A DNA stretch of 64,000 bases, from contig JAHBVX010000001.1 of assembly GCA_019637295.1 (NCBI GenBank), positions 409,501-473,500 of the forward strand, read 5' to 3'. The stretch is from Polyangiaceae bacterium (GTDB lineage Bacteria > Myxococcota_A > Polyangia > Polyangiales > Polyangiaceae). The notes under the pieces were generated by a model. That model was not told where the DNA came from and made no database searches. It saw nothing but the letters and a program-made list of their open reading frames with translations. Positions 24,412 through 33,752 of this stretch are shown here, piece after piece. Position 1 is the stretch's first letter, and each line of letters opens with the position of its first letter. Position numbers and translations under genes: made by a program.

Positions 24412-25575
24412 TCACGCTCGCTCGATGAGTCCAGCCGCGCCCATGCCGCCGCCGATGCACATGGTGACGATGCCGTAGCGGCCGTCGCGGCGCTGGAGCT
24501 CTCGGATGATCGAAGCGGTCAGCTTCGCTCCCGTGCACCCGAGTGGATGCCCGAGGGCGATCGCTCCTCCGTTGGGGTTGAGGATGGCGTCCGGGATGCC
24601 GAGCTCGCGCTGCACGTACACCGCTTGCGCGGCGAAGGCTTCGTTGAGCTCGATCACGGAGATGTCCTGCAGCGAGAGCCCGGTCTTGGAGAGCAGCTTT
24701 CGCACGGCGGGGATCGGCCCAATGCCCATGATGGTCGGGTCCACGCCCGCGGTCGCGAAGTGACGGAACCAAGCCTTCGGCTTCAGCCCCAGCTCGCTGG
24801 CCTTCTTCCCGCTCATGACCAAGGCCGCCGCAGCGCCGTCCGAGAGCGGCGAGGAGTTGCCCGGAGTGACGCTGCCGCCGAGCGTGAAGCTCGGCTTGAG
24901 CTGCGCGAGAGAGTCCAGCGTCGTGTCCGCGCGAACCAGCTCGTCTCGCCGAAACTCGACCTCGCGCCGGCCGCCATCGTGAAAGCCGATGCTGCGCACG
25001 GTCACGATTTCGTCCTCGAACTTGCCGGCCTCGCGCGCGGCGGCAGCCTTCTGCTGGCTGCCTAGCGCGAAGGCGTCCTGCGCCTCACGCGAGATCTCGA
25101 AGCGGCGCGCCACGTTCTCCGCCGTGATGCCCATCGGCGTGTACGCCCCCGGTGCCCTCTCCATCAGCTCCGGGCTGGCGCTGATCTTGTAGCCCGTCAT
25201 GGGCACGTGGCTCATGCTCTCCACGCCTCCGGCGACCACGATCTCGTGATGCCCGAGGGCGATGGAGCCAGCGGCCAGCGCGATGGCTTGCAGCCCGCTG
25301 GAGCAGAAGCGGTTGATCGTCATGGCGCTCGTCTCCTCGGGCAAACCGCCGAGCAGGCCTGCCAGGCGCGCGACGTTCAGCCCTTGCTCGCCTTCGGGCA
25401 TGGCGCAGCCCAGCACGAGATCGTCGATGAGCTTCGGCTCCAGGCCGGGCACCCGCGCCAGGAGGCCGGCGAGCACGTCCCCGGCGAGCTCGTCCGGCCG
25501 CTTGAACGCGAGGGAACCCTTGTGAGCGCGGCCAACCGCGGAGCGGACGGCCTCGATGATGGCGATATCGGTCAT
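24412..25575 (-). CDS. fadA: thiolase, acetyl-CoA acyltransferase type
   Basis: A 387-residue thiolase with all catalytic residues: Cys91 (NRFCSSG), His343 (ALGHPLGC) and Cys373 (VTMCIGGG). It cleaves 3-ketoacyl-CoA to acetyl-CoA in fatty-acid beta-oxidation, or runs in reverse in synthesis of acetoacetyl-CoA. The sequence (GGLPEETSAMTINRFC, HVPMTGYK) is closest in style to FadA-type enzymes. The matching two-domain hydratase/dehydrogenase is encoded at 39513, 14 kb away. It appears to share a transcript with the small downstream Cys/His gene. Confidence 0.93.
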   Translation of the reverse strand: MTDIAIIEAVRSAVGRAHKGSLAFKRPDELAGDVLAGLLARVPGLEPKLIDDLVLGCAMPEGEQGLNVARLAGLLGGLPEETSAMTINRFCSSGLQAIALAAGSIALGHHEIVVAGGVESMSHVPMTGYKISASPELMERAPGAYTPMGITAENVARRFEISREAQDAFALGSQQKAAAAREAGKFEDEIVTVRSIGFHDGGRREVEFRRDELVRADTTLDSLAQLKPSFTLGGSVTPGNSSPLSDGAAAALVMSGKKASELGLKPKAWFRHFATAGVDPTIMGIGPIPAVRKLLSKTGLSLQDISVIELNEAFAAQAVYVQRELGIPDAILNPNGGAIALGHPLGCTGAKLTASIIRELQRRDGRYGIVTMCIGGGMGAAGLIERA

Positions 25576-25627
25576 GGGCAGGTTCTAGCGGCGCGCGAGC
25601 GCCGCGTCGAGCGTCCCGACCGCCGCG

Positions 25628-26050
25628 TCAGTGCTTGAAGCTACGGATGTACTTGACCAGCTCCTTGAGCATGGCCTCGTTCTTCTTCAGATCCGGGGCG
25701 GGGGGCATCACCGGGCTCTTGCCCACGGCGGCCCCGCCTCCCACGATCACCTTCTCGATGTGCTCGTCGGTGACCGAGGCCTGCCAAGCGTCGTCCCCGA
25801 ACGCCCGGGGTTTGGGCTCGAGGGAGGCTGCGCCCACGCCGTCACCTTTGCCGGTGGTCCCATGGCAGACCTCGCACTTCTGCGTGAAGTACTTCTTGGC
25901 GTCGGCTGCCGTGACCGTCGCCGCGCCGGTGGCGGGCTGAGCAGCCGCGCTGGACGAGGACGCCGAAGCTGACTTCGACTTGTCGTTGCAGGCCAAGGTG
26001 AGCCCTGCAGCGAGCAGCAGCGGCAGGGTGATTCGGGCAAACTGGGTCAT
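25628..26050 (-). CDS. lipoprotein c-type cytochrome
   Basis: A 140-residue monoheme cytochrome c. The lipoprotein signal ends at LTLAC (Cys21), a Ser/Ala linker follows, the heme site is CEVCH (59-63), and MPP near residue 112 supplies the likely axial Met. It would be membrane-anchored in the periplasm and carry electrons. Its divergent position next to nosZ suggests that it feeds electrons to nitrous oxide reductase, as small cytochromes do in many nos clusters. The 224-bp shared upstream region contains two palindromes. Confidence 0.9.
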   Translation of the reverse strand: MTQFARITLPLLLAAGLTLACNDKSKSASASSSSAAAQPATGAATVTAADAKKYFTQKCEVCHGTTGKGDGVGAASLEPKPRAFGDDAWQASVTDEHIEKVIVGGGAAVGKSPVMPPAPDLKKNEAMLKELVKYIRSFKH

Positions 26051-26183
26051 GACTCGTGAGCTCCTTGTGGTGGTCGCTTAGGGCATGGGGTCGGGTGGCG
26101 CCAATGACGCCGATCAGTCGTGGCGTGCAGCGCACGCCCTCGAACGCGACCTTAGTCGCCTTGTCGATCGGGTGCACGTGGGT

Positions 26184-26254
26184 ACATGACCGACGTCATG
26201 TGCAGCGGGATTGCCGCTTGTTACTCGCCCGCCCGGTGCGACAGTTTGTCGCAC
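26184..26254 (+). promoter_or_regulatory. two perfect palindromes upstream of nosZ
   Basis: ACATGAC-CGAC-GTCATGT (26184-26201) is shaped like a CRP/FNR-family site of the NNR/DNR class (TTGAC-N4-GTCAA), centred about 82 bases before the nosZ ATG. GTGCGACA-GTT-TGTCGCAC (26236-26254) ends 6 bases before the AAGGAGGAG ribosome site and could be an operator or an mRNA hairpin. Both fit control of nosZ, the first by low oxygen or nitrogen oxides. Confidence 0.55.
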
Positions 26255-26274
26255 TCGAACAAGGAGGAGCCCCC

Positions 26275-28158
26275 ATGAAGAAACGTGAACCCAACCTAGA
26301 GAACCGGCGCGAGTTCATCGCAGGCAGTCTCGTCGTCGGGGCAGGGCTCGCGGCGAGCCTCGCTGGCTGTGAGCGGAAGGATCAGGGACCGGCCCCGACC
26401 GGGTCGGGGGCCGAGCCGTCGACCAAGCACGCGGGCATGTCCCCACACATCGAGCCTGGGCAGCTCGATCACTACTACGGCTTCTGGAGCGGCGGTCACT
26501 CGGGCGAGATCCGGATCCTCGGTGTCCCGTCCATGCGCGAGCTCAAGCGCATCCCGGTGTTCAACCGCGACTCCGCGACGGGCTGGGCTCAGACCGACTA
26601 CTCCAAGAAGATGCTCAAGGGTCGCACCAGCGGCGACACCCACCACGTGCACCTGTCGTACACCGACGGCACCTATGACGGCCGCTACATCTTCGTGAAC
26701 GACAAGGCGCAGGGGCGCCTGGCGCGCGTCGACATCGAGTCCATGGAGACGGACGCCATCGTGGACATCCCTCACTCTCAGGGTACTCACGGCATCTTCC
26801 CGCAGCGGCACAAGACCGGGCTGGTGCTGTGCAACGCCGAGTTCCGCTCACCCATGCCGAACGACGGTCGTGATCTCGACGACCCGAAGAAGTACGCCGC
26901 GCTACACACCGCCATCGACGGCGAGACCATGGAGGTCAAGTGGCAGGTGATGGTCGAGGGCAACATGGACCTGTGCGCCACCGACTACAAGGGCCTGTAC
27001 TCCTTCGCGACGAGCTACAACTTCGAGGGCGCGACGTCCGCCGAGGGCATGATGGCGAACGAGCGCGACGCCTTGTACGTGTTCAACCTCGAGAACATCG
27101 CCAAGGCCGTAGCCGAGGGCAAGACCACCACCATCGGTGACTCCAAGGTTCCTGTCTTGGATGCCCGCGGGGACGACGGTCCCTACGTGATGCGCATTCC
27201 GATCCCCAAGAACCCGCACGGGGTGAACGTCGACCCGACGGGCAAGTACGCGATCGCGTCGGGCAAGCTGTCGGCCACCTGCAGCGTCATCGAGATCGAC
27301 AAGCTGAAGGATGCGTTCGAGGGCAAGATCAAGCCGCGAGACTGCGTGGTGGCCGAGCCCGAGGTCGGCCTGGGCCCGCTGCACACCGCCTTCGACGGCA
27401 AGGGCAACGCCTACACCTCGATCTTCCTCGACTCGGTCGTCACCAAGTGGAACATCGAGAAGGCCATCCAAGCCCACAACGCCAAGGGCGAGAAGCCGGA
27501 TCCCATCATCCAGAAGATCGACGTCCACTATCAGATTGGACACATCAACGCGAGCATGAGCGAGACCAAAGAGGCCGACGGGAAGTGGCTGGTCGCGCTG
27601 TGCAAGTTCTCGAAGGACCGCTTCCTGAACGTCGGCCCCCTGCACCCGGAGAACGATCAGCTGATCGACATCTCGGGTGAGAAGATGGTGATCGTGCACG
27701 ATGGTCCGACCTACCCGGAGCCGCACGACGCCGTCGTCGTCAAGAAGGATCTGATCCACCCGGAGAAGATGCAGAACCGCAAGCTGCCGCGCTTCAAGAT
27801 GTACGAGGAGTGGGCGAAGGAGGACGGCGTGGACCTGTTCAAGGACAACAAGATCGTCCGCAACGGTAAGGACGTCCGCGTGTACATGACCAGCCTGGCG
27901 CCCAACTTCGGCCTGAAGGAAGTGCGCGTGAAGAAGGGCGACACGGTGCAGTTCGTCGTGACCAACCAGGACAAGGTCGAGGACTTGTGCCACGGCCTGT
28001 GCGTGAGCCAGCACGACGTGAACTTCCTGGTGAACCCGCAGGACACCCAGAGCGAGACCTTCGTCGCCGACAAGGCGGGAGTGTACTGGTACTACTGCCC
28101 GTGGTTCTGTCACGCCTTGCATCTCGAGATGCGCGGGCGGCTCATCGTCGAGGCCTGA
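26275..28158 (+). CDS. nosZ: nitrous oxide reductase
   Basis: A 627-residue NosZ that reduces N2O to N2 in the periplasm. The beta-propeller carries the CuZ His set (DTHHVHL, GTHGIF, NPHGVNV, GPLHTAF and others), and the C-terminal cupredoxin domain has the CuA motif Cys608-PWF-Cys612-His-x2-His616-x2-Met619. The N-terminus shows a twin-Arg motif (RREFIAG, residues 11-17) and also a lipobox (LAGC, Cys32), which would make it a Tat-exported lipoprotein, unlike the soluble NosZ of proteobacteria. AAGGAGGAG five bases before the ATG fixes the start. It leads a six-gene run with nosR, D, F, Y and L. Confidence 0.97.
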   Translation: MKKREPNLENRREFIAGSLVVGAGLAASLAGCERKDQGPAPTGSGAEPSTKHAGMSPHIEPGQLDHYYGFWSGGHSGEIRILGVPSMRELKRIPVFNRDSATGWAQTDYSKKMLKGRTSGDTHHVHLSYTDGTYDGRYIFVNDKAQGRLARVDIESMETDAIVDIPHSQGTHGIFPQRHKTGLVLCNAEFRSPMPNDGRDLDDPKKYAALHTAIDGETMEVKWQVMVEGNMDLCATDYKGLYSFATSYNFEGATSAEGMMANERDALYVFNLENIAKAVAEGKTTTIGDSKVPVLDARGDDGPYVMRIPIPKNPHGVNVDPTGKYAIASGKLSATCSVIEIDKLKDAFEGKIKPRDCVVAEPEVGLGPLHTAFDGKGNAYTSIFLDSVVTKWNIEKAIQAHNAKGEKPDPIIQKIDVHYQIGHINASMSETKEADGKWLVALCKFSKDRFLNVGPLHPENDQLIDISGEKMVIVHDGPTYPEPHDAVVVKKDLIHPEKMQNRKLPRFKMYEEWAKEDGVDLFKDNKIVRNGKDVRVYMTSLAPNFGLKEVRVKKGDTVQFVVTNQDKVEDLCHGLCVSQHDVNFLVNPQDTQSETFVADKAGVYWYYCPWFCHALHLEMRGRLIVEA

Positions 28159-28223
28159 AGCCGGGGGGGCCACGTCACGCGGACCTCCGGTGCAGACCGC
28201 CGGAGGTCCGAGCTCGGGGCCCA

Positions 28224-30320
28224 ATGACAAAGATCAAGCGTCTCCTCCTGCTCCCTCTCGCCTGCGCGCTGTGCGTGCTGTGGTCGGCGAGGGTGGCTGC
28301 GGCGCCGCCGCCGGCGGCCCTCGACTGTGCGCTACTACCTTGCGCGCGCTTGTTGCCGGGCGTCGAGCGCTTCGAGGACGTGGCTGGCGCGCCCTACAAG
28401 GTCGGCAAGGATGCGACGGGAGAGGTGGTCGGATGGGTGGTGATGTCGACGGACGTCGTGGACATCAAGGCCTACTCGGGCAAGCCCATGGTCACCCTCG
28501 TGGGCCTGCAGAAGGACGGGACCATCGCGGGTGCACGCGTCGTGCACCACAGCGAGCCCATCATCCTGATCGGCATCCCCGACAAGAAGCTGCACGACTT
28601 CGTCGAGCAGTACGTGGGCATGGCGGCGACCTCGCGAGTCACCGTCGGTAAGTCCAAGGAGAAGGGCGTCACCAGCGTGGACGTGGTGAGCGGTGCTACG
28701 GTGACCGTGCTCGCGCAGAATCAGACCATCATGGACTCTGCGCGGGCGCTCGGCGAAGCGGTGGGGGTCATCGAAGCCGAGCCCGCGACTCCCGGCCACT
28801 TCGTGAGCGAGGAGCGACCCTGGACCTGGTCGGAGATGGTGAAGAAGCGGGTGTTCGGTCGGCTGACGCTGACCGACACCGAGATGGGGCTCGTCGGCAG
28901 CGACCAGCTCTTCATCGATCTGTACTTCACCGTGGCGGACGCGCCGCAGGTTGGACGCGCCCTGCTCGGCGACCGCGAGTACGAGCATCACATGTCGCGT
29001 CTCGAGCCCGGGCAGCACCTGCTCGTCGTGTTCGGCAACGGCAGCAGCTCGTTCAAGGGCTCGGGCTTCGTCCGCGGCGGGATCTTCGACCGGGTGCGGC
29101 TCGAGCAAGGCCTCAAGTCGGTGATGTTCACGGACGCCGACTACACCAATCTCTCCGGGGCGCAGGCCGAGGGGGCACCTGCCTTCAAGGAGGCAGCTGC
29201 GTTCCGCGTCAAGGCGGGCAAGCTCGACCCAGGTGTCGCGTACTCGATCGTCTTCTTGGGCAGTCGCTACAACCAGAAGGGTGGCTTCAGCCGCGACTTC
29301 CAAGAGACTCGCGCGGAGCATCGGCTGCCAAGGAGCGTCTACGTGCTCGATGGTCCCGACCCGGAGTCTCGCATCTGGCGCGCCGCCTGGAAGTCGAAGA
29401 CGCTCGAGGTGACCGTGCTCGGCGTGTACCTGCTGCTCGTGGCCGGGGTGTTCGCGGCTCGTCGCTGGTCCACCGCGCGAATGAAGCGGCTCAAGGCGCT
29501 GCACACTGCGTCCCTTCTGCTCAGCCTGTTCGTGCTTGGCCTGTGGCTCCACGCGCAGCCGTCCATCACTCAGGTGCTCACGCTGATCGGGTCGGTGGTG
29601 GGAGAGTGGCGACTGGGCTTGTTCCTCTCGGAGCCGCTGCTGTTCGTGTTCTGGATCTTCATCGCCGCGGTGACGTTGATCTGGGGCCGCGGCGTGTTCT
29701 GCGGGTGGACCTGCCCTTATGGGGCGCTGAACGAGCTGCTGTTCAAGCTCGGGCGCAAGCTCCGTCTGCCGGATCTCGAGCTTCCCCCGCGGGTTCACGG
29801 CAAGCTGCGCTGGCTGCGTTACTTCGTGTTCGCTGGTCTGGTGCTCACGTTCCTGTACTCGTCGGTGCTGGGCGAGCAGTTGGCCGAGATCGAGCCGTTC
29901 AAGTCGACGTTCTTCGTGAGACCCTGGGTTCGGCACTGGGCCTTCTTCGGCTACTGGCTGCTGCTGCTCGGTGTTGCGCTGGTGATCTATCGGCCCTTCT
30001 GCCGCTATCTCTGCCCGCTGGGCGCGGCGCTGGCCATCCCCGGGAGCCTGCGGGCGTCTGGTCCCTATCGCAGGAACTTCTGCGCCAAGTGCACGATCTG
30101 CACGCGGGGCTGCGAGCCGAAGGCCATCCGCGAGGACGGGACCATCGACCCGCGAGAGTGTCTCTCCTGCATGGAGTGTGAGGCGAACTACCGAGACACC
30201 GAGGTGTGTCCACCCCTGGTCGGCATCGAGCGGCTGACGCGGAAGCGCGAAGCTGCCGGCGCGCCGGACCGCGTCGACGAGAAGCTCGCCGAGCTACGCA
30301 AGGAGGCGCAGAAGTGCTGA
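28224..30320 (+). CDS. nosR: NosR-type flavin and iron-sulfur membrane protein
   Basis: A 698-residue protein with a signal peptide, a periplasmic FMN-binding domain (covalent FMN site SGAT, Thr159), a central region, then several membrane segments from about residue 390. In the membrane part are CxxxCP motifs (CGWTCPYG, RPFCRYLCPLG) and two C-terminal 4Fe-4S sets (FCAKCTICTRGC, ECLSCMEC). This is the NosR/NapH-type layout and it passes electrons from the quinol pool to NosZ. It begins 65 bases after nosZ and overlaps nosD. Presence of NosR is usual for clade I clusters; myxobacterial nos loci are often described as clade II, so the mixture is worth noting. Confidence 0.93.
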   Translation: MTKIKRLLLLPLACALCVLWSARVAAAPPPAALDCALLPCARLLPGVERFEDVAGAPYKVGKDATGEVVGWVVMSTDVVDIKAYSGKPMVTLVGLQKDGTIAGARVVHHSEPIILIGIPDKKLHDFVEQYVGMAATSRVTVGKSKEKGVTSVDVVSGATVTVLAQNQTIMDSARALGEAVGVIEAEPATPGHFVSEERPWTWSEMVKKRVFGRLTLTDTEMGLVGSDQLFIDLYFTVADAPQVGRALLGDREYEHHMSRLEPGQHLLVVFGNGSSSFKGSGFVRGGIFDRVRLEQGLKSVMFTDADYTNLSGAQAEGAPAFKEAAAFRVKAGKLDPGVAYSIVFLGSRYNQKGGFSRDFQETRAEHRLPRSVYVLDGPDPESRIWRAAWKSKTLEVTVLGVYLLLVAGVFAARRWSTARMKRLKALHTASLLLSLFVLGLWLHAQPSITQVLTLIGSVVGEWRLGLFLSEPLLFVFWIFIAAVTLIWGRGVFCGWTCPYGALNELLFKLGRKLRLPDLELPPRVHGKLRWLRYFVFAGLVLTFLYSSVLGEQLAEIEPFKSTFFVRPWVRHWAFFGYWLLLLGVALVIYRPFCRYLCPLGAALAIPGSLRASGPYRRNFCAKCTICTRGCEPKAIREDGTIDPRECLSCMECEANYRDTEVCPPLVGIERLTRKREAAGAPDRVDEKLAELRKEAQKC

Positions 30321-31540
30321 GCCGCTTGGTTGGCTTGGCCGCCGCGGGAGCGGTGACGTTCGCCGCCGGGCTCTCGCTCGCAGCAACGCTGACCGTAGCG
30401 CCTGGGCAGAGCGTTCAGGCCGCGCTAGACAAGGCCCGAGATGGCGACACTGTCCAGCTCGGCGCTGGAGTCCATCGCGGTCACGTGGTGGTCCGGCAAC
30501 GCATCGTCTTGCGCGGCGCAAGAGGCGCGGTGCTCGACGGTGGGGGCAGCGGCACCGTCGTGCGCGTCGAAGCGCCGGGCGTCGTCGTGGAAGACCTGAA
30601 CATTCGCGGCAGCGGTCGCGACCTCGGCGCCCACGACGCAGGGGTGTACGTCGCGAAGAGCGCTACCGCATCCGTCTTGCGGCGCCTGACGATTCATGCC
30701 CTGGGCTTCGGCGTCTGGATCCACGAGAACGAGCGCAGCCAGCTGCTCGATAGCCACATCACCGGATCGCTCGAGGGTAATCGCCCCGACCGCGGCAACG
30801 GCATTCAGCTGTTCGATGGGGATCGGCTGCTGGTCCGCGGCAACACCGTGATCGGCGGGCGCGACGGCGTGTACGTGGACGCCACCGACGACAGCACCAT
30901 CGAGCACAATCGCTTCGAGCAGACGCGCTACGCGGTCCACACCATGTACTCCCATCGCAACGTGCTGCGAGGCAATCACGCCAAGGGCAACCTGAGCGGC
31001 ATCGCCATGATGTTCAGCCGCAACACCACGGCGACGGGAAACTGGTCCGAGGACAACACCGAGTCCGGGTTCTTCATGCGCGACGTCGAAGACTGCGTGG
31101 TGACGGGCAACCACTCGCTCCGCAACGGGATCGGACTGTTCTTCTACGGCGCCACCTCCAACACGCTGGAGAAGAACGTGTTCGCTCACAACGCAACGGG
31201 TATGAAGGTGTGGGGCGGGAGCGTACGCAACCGGGTGCGCGGCAACGCGTTCGTGGGCAACGGCATCCCCGTGTTCTTCGTCGCCACGCAAGACCTCGTG
31301 CTCAGCGGCAACTACTGGAGCGACTACTTCGGCTGGGATCAGGACGGCGACGGCTTCGGGGACCGGCCCTATCGCGTGGATAGCTTCACCACACGGCTCG
31401 TCCATCGCTTCCCGAGCGCGGGGCTGCTGCTGCGGAGCCCGGCGATCGAGCTGTTGTCCCACCTCGAGCAGCGGATGCCGCTGCTCCGAGTAGCCACGGT
31501 GGTGGATGACGCCCCGCTGGTGCGTGCGGAGGTCCAATGA
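30314..31540 (+). CDS. nosD: NosD-type copper-site maturation protein (beta-helix)
   Basis: A 408-residue periplasmic right-handed beta-helix with N-terminal signal segment and many parallel-helix turns (GNGIQLFDGD, GIGLFFYGATSN), ending with NYWSDYFGWDQDGDG, the characteristic NosD tail. It receives copper and delivers it to NosZ with the NosFY transporter. The start is GTG 30314, 4 bases before the nosR stop, with AGGAGG about 8 bases ahead; earlier in-frame starts lie inside nosR. Confidence 0.92.
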   Translation: MLSRLVGLAAAGAVTFAAGLSLAATLTVAPGQSVQAALDKARDGDTVQLGAGVHRGHVVVRQRIVLRGARGAVLDGGGSGTVVRVEAPGVVVEDLNIRGSGRDLGAHDAGVYVAKSATASVLRRLTIHALGFGVWIHENERSQLLDSHITGSLEGNRPDRGNGIQLFDGDRLLVRGNTVIGGRDGVYVDATDDSTIEHNRFEQTRYAVHTMYSHRNVLRGNHAKGNLSGIAMMFSRNTTATGNWSEDNTESGFFMRDVEDCVVTGNHSLRNGIGLFFYGATSNTLEKNVFAHNATGMKVWGGSVRNRVRGNAFVGNGIPVFFVATQDLVLSGNYWSDYFGWDQDGDGFGDRPYRVDSFTTRLVHRFPSAGLLLRSPAIELLSHLEQRMPLLRVATVVDDAPLVRAEVQ

Positions 31541-32442
31541 AGTCCGTGGCCTTGTCCAACGTCTCGGTACGCTTCGGCAAGCTGGCCGCGCTCACCGACG
31601 TGAACGTGGCCGTGGGCGAGGGGCAGGCGGTCATGTTGGTGGGGCCCAACGGCGCAGGGAAGTCGACGTTGATCCGCGTGCTGTTGGGGCTCGTCAGCCC
31701 CGACTCGGGCGCGCTCTCGGTCGACGGCGCGGCTCGGCGGGTGGACAACCGGTTCAAGCAGCAGCTCGGCTATCTCCCGGAGGCCGTCGCCTTCGCGGAC
31801 AACCTGACCGGTCGTCAGGTGGCCCTGTTCTTCGCCCGCGCGCGCGGGGTGCCCAAGAGCCAAGTCGACGCGATGCTGGAGCGGGTCGGGCTGTCGCACG
31901 CCGCGCGTCGTGCCGTGCGCGGCTACTCCCGCGGCATGCGGCAGCGGCTCGGGCTCGGCATTGCGATCCTGGCGCAGCCGGCCTTGCTCATCCTGGACGA
32001 GCCAACCGGTGGGCTCGATCAAGAGGGGTTGACGGTGCTGTGGTCGGTGCTGGCCGAGTGGCGCAGCCAGGGGCGCCTGCTCTTGGTCGCGACTCACGAC
32101 ATCGCGCTGATGGAGCGACGGATCGACCGCGTGTGCGTGTTCTCGGCGGGCCGGGTGCTCGCGGATGCCACGCCTGCCGAGCTCCGAGCGCGGGCGGGGC
32201 TGGCCGTCAAGGTCGTGTTCTCGGTGGCGACGGAGGTCGAGGCGCGTGCGCTCGCCGACGGGCTGCGGGGGCGCGCGCACGACGTGGTCGTGGAGGGAGA
32301 GGCCGTGAGCGCGGGCGTGACGCCGGCCGAGCTCTTGCCGCTGCTCGAGCTCGGCGCCGGGAGCTCGGCGGTCCGCGGCGTGCGCGTGATCGAGCCGGGG
32401 CTGGACGACGTCTACGAGCGACTGCTCGGGGGAGCCGCCTGA
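31537..32442 (+). CDS. nosF: NosF, ABC transporter ATPase for NosZ maturation
   Basis: A 301-residue ABC ATPase. Walker A is GPNGAGKST (36-44), the signature appears as YSRGMRQRLG, and Walker B as LLILDEPTGGLD. It powers the NosY membrane subunit, which with NosD supports assembly of the CuZ centre. Its ATG overlaps the nosD stop (ATGA) and its stop overlaps the nosY ATG (TGATG), so the genes are translationally coupled. Confidence 0.93.
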   Translation: MKSVALSNVSVRFGKLAALTDVNVAVGEGQAVMLVGPNGAGKSTLIRVLLGLVSPDSGALSVDGAARRVDNRFKQQLGYLPEAVAFADNLTGRQVALFFARARGVPKSQVDAMLERVGLSHAARRAVRGYSRGMRQRLGLGIAILAQPALLILDEPTGGLDQEGLTVLWSVLAEWRSQGRLLLVATHDIALMERRIDRVCVFSAGRVLADATPAELRARAGLAVKVVFSVATEVEARALADGLRGRAHDVVVEGEAVSAGVTPAELLPLLELGAGSSAVRGVRVIEPGLDDVYERLLGGAA

Positions 32443-33239
32443 TGGGTCGGGTCGCGCGCGCCCTCGTCCTGCACGAGCTGCTCGAGCGCACGCGCGATCG
32501 CTGGGTCGTCGTGGTCAGCGTCGTGTTCGCCCTGCTGGCCTCGGGGGTCAGCCTGTACGCGCGCAGCGCCGAGGCGAGCGCCGAGCGGCTCACCGGGCCG
32601 AGCCTGGTCACGTTGGTGGGGCTGGTGGTGCCGCTCATCGCCCTGGTGCTCGGCCACGACGCCATCGTCGGCGAGCGGGAGCGCAACACCCTCGGGCTGC
32701 TCTTGTCGTTGCCCATCAGCAAGCTCGAGCTCGTGATGGCGAAGTTCGTCGGGCGATGCCTGGCGTTGTGTCTGGCGCTCGCCATCGGGCTCGGCGCCGC
32801 TCTGGCTTTCGCCGAGCCCGTTCAGCGCAGCGTGCTCGCCGCGTTGATCGTGCCCACCATCCTGCTTGGCGTCGCGTTCCTCGCCATTGGCGTGCTCGTC
32901 TCGGCCACCACACGGCGACAGATCACCGCGGCCAGCATCGTGGTCGTGATCTGGTTCCTGTTCGTGTTCTTCTACGATCTCGGGATCCTGGGGGTGCTCG
33001 TGATCACCGACGGTCAGGTCTCGACGAATATCGTCGCCGGGCTCGTGTCCGCCAACCCGGCTGGGCTGTTCCGCGTCGAGATGATGCTGCGCTTCCTGGG
33101 GCCTGGGATGCTCGACAACCTCCCGTCCAACGTGGAGCTGCCGACTCGGCTCGGGAGCGCGGCGATCTGGGCGGGCTGGATCGCGCTGCCCCCACTGGTC
33201 AGCGCACTTCTATTGCGACTGGAGAGAGGAAAGCGATGA
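32442..33239 (+). CDS. nosY: NosY, ABC transporter permease for NosZ maturation
   Basis: A 265-residue integral membrane protein with about six hydrophobic segments and the family motif GERERNTLGLLLSLPIS after the second segment. It pairs with NosF and interacts with NosD. Overlaps on both sides (1 base with nosF, 4 bases with nosL) show that it is part of one transcript. Confidence 0.92.
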   Translation: MGRVARALVLHELLERTRDRWVVVVSVVFALLASGVSLYARSAEASAERLTGPSLVTLVGLVVPLIALVLGHDAIVGERERNTLGLLLSLPISKLELVMAKFVGRCLALCLALAIGLGAALAFAEPVQRSVLAALIVPTILLGVAFLAIGVLVSATTRRQITAASIVVVIWFLFVFFYDLGILGVLVITDGQVSTNIVAGLVSANPAGLFRVEMMLRFLGPGMLDNLPSNVELPTRLGSAAIWAGWIALPPLVSALLLRLERGKR

Positions 33240-33739
33240 GAGCTCGAATGGTGATGGTGATGCTGCTGCTGGCCCTGGGCCTGACAGCCTGTGACAAGAA
33301 GCCGTCAGATGCGGGCAACCCGGCCGGGACCGCGGCCGCCCCGATCGGCGCGGCGGAGTGCTCCGCCTGCGGCATGGTGGTGCGCGAACAGCCGGCTCCC
33401 CGCGGGCAGGTCGTTCACGCTGACGGCAAGCGCGTGCACCTGTGCAGCATCGGTGATCTGGTGCAGTACTTGGCCGAGCCCTCACCCCACGGAAAGCCCG
33501 CCGCGATCTACGTCGAGACCCTCGATCCAGCGCAGGACCCCAAGCAGAATGCGACCGAAGAGCGCCCGTGGGCGCCGGCGGAGTCGGCGGGCTACGTGGT
33601 GGGCGTCGAGCGCAGAGGGATCATGGGCAAACCCGTCCTGGCCTACCCGAGCCGTGAGCTGGCCGTGACCGCGGCTGCAAGGCACAAGGGTCAACCGAAG
33701 CAGTGGTCCGAGCTGCACGCGCACGTCACGTCGCACTGA
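33236..33739 (+). CDS. nosL: NosL copper chaperone lipoprotein
   Basis: A 167-residue lipoprotein (lipobox LTAC, Cys19). The conserved copper site CSACGM (Cys42, Cys45, Met47) is present. NosL binds Cu(I) at the outer side of the membrane and hands it to NosD for CuZ assembly. It is the last gene of the nos run; the next gene is convergent, with no clear terminator in the 13-base gap. Confidence 0.93.
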   Translation: MRARMVMVMLLLALGLTACDKKPSDAGNPAGTAAAPIGAAECSACGMVVREQPAPRGQVVHADGKRVHLCSIGDLVQYLAEPSPHGKPAAIYVETLDPAQDPKQNATEERPWAPAESAGYVVGVERRGIMGKPVLAYPSRELAVTAAARHKGQPKQWSELHAHVTSH

Positions 33740-33752
33740 CCTGGCTTCGGGC

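Noticed and set aside
24111-24428. Plus-strand frame opposite the small Cys/His gene
   Set aside because: No ribosome site, Ala/Arg-rich translation; the minus-strand frame has a good site and sensible composition.
26902-28230. Long minus-strand frame opposite nosZ
   Set aside because: Antisense of nosZ, whose CuA and CuZ motifs are complete.
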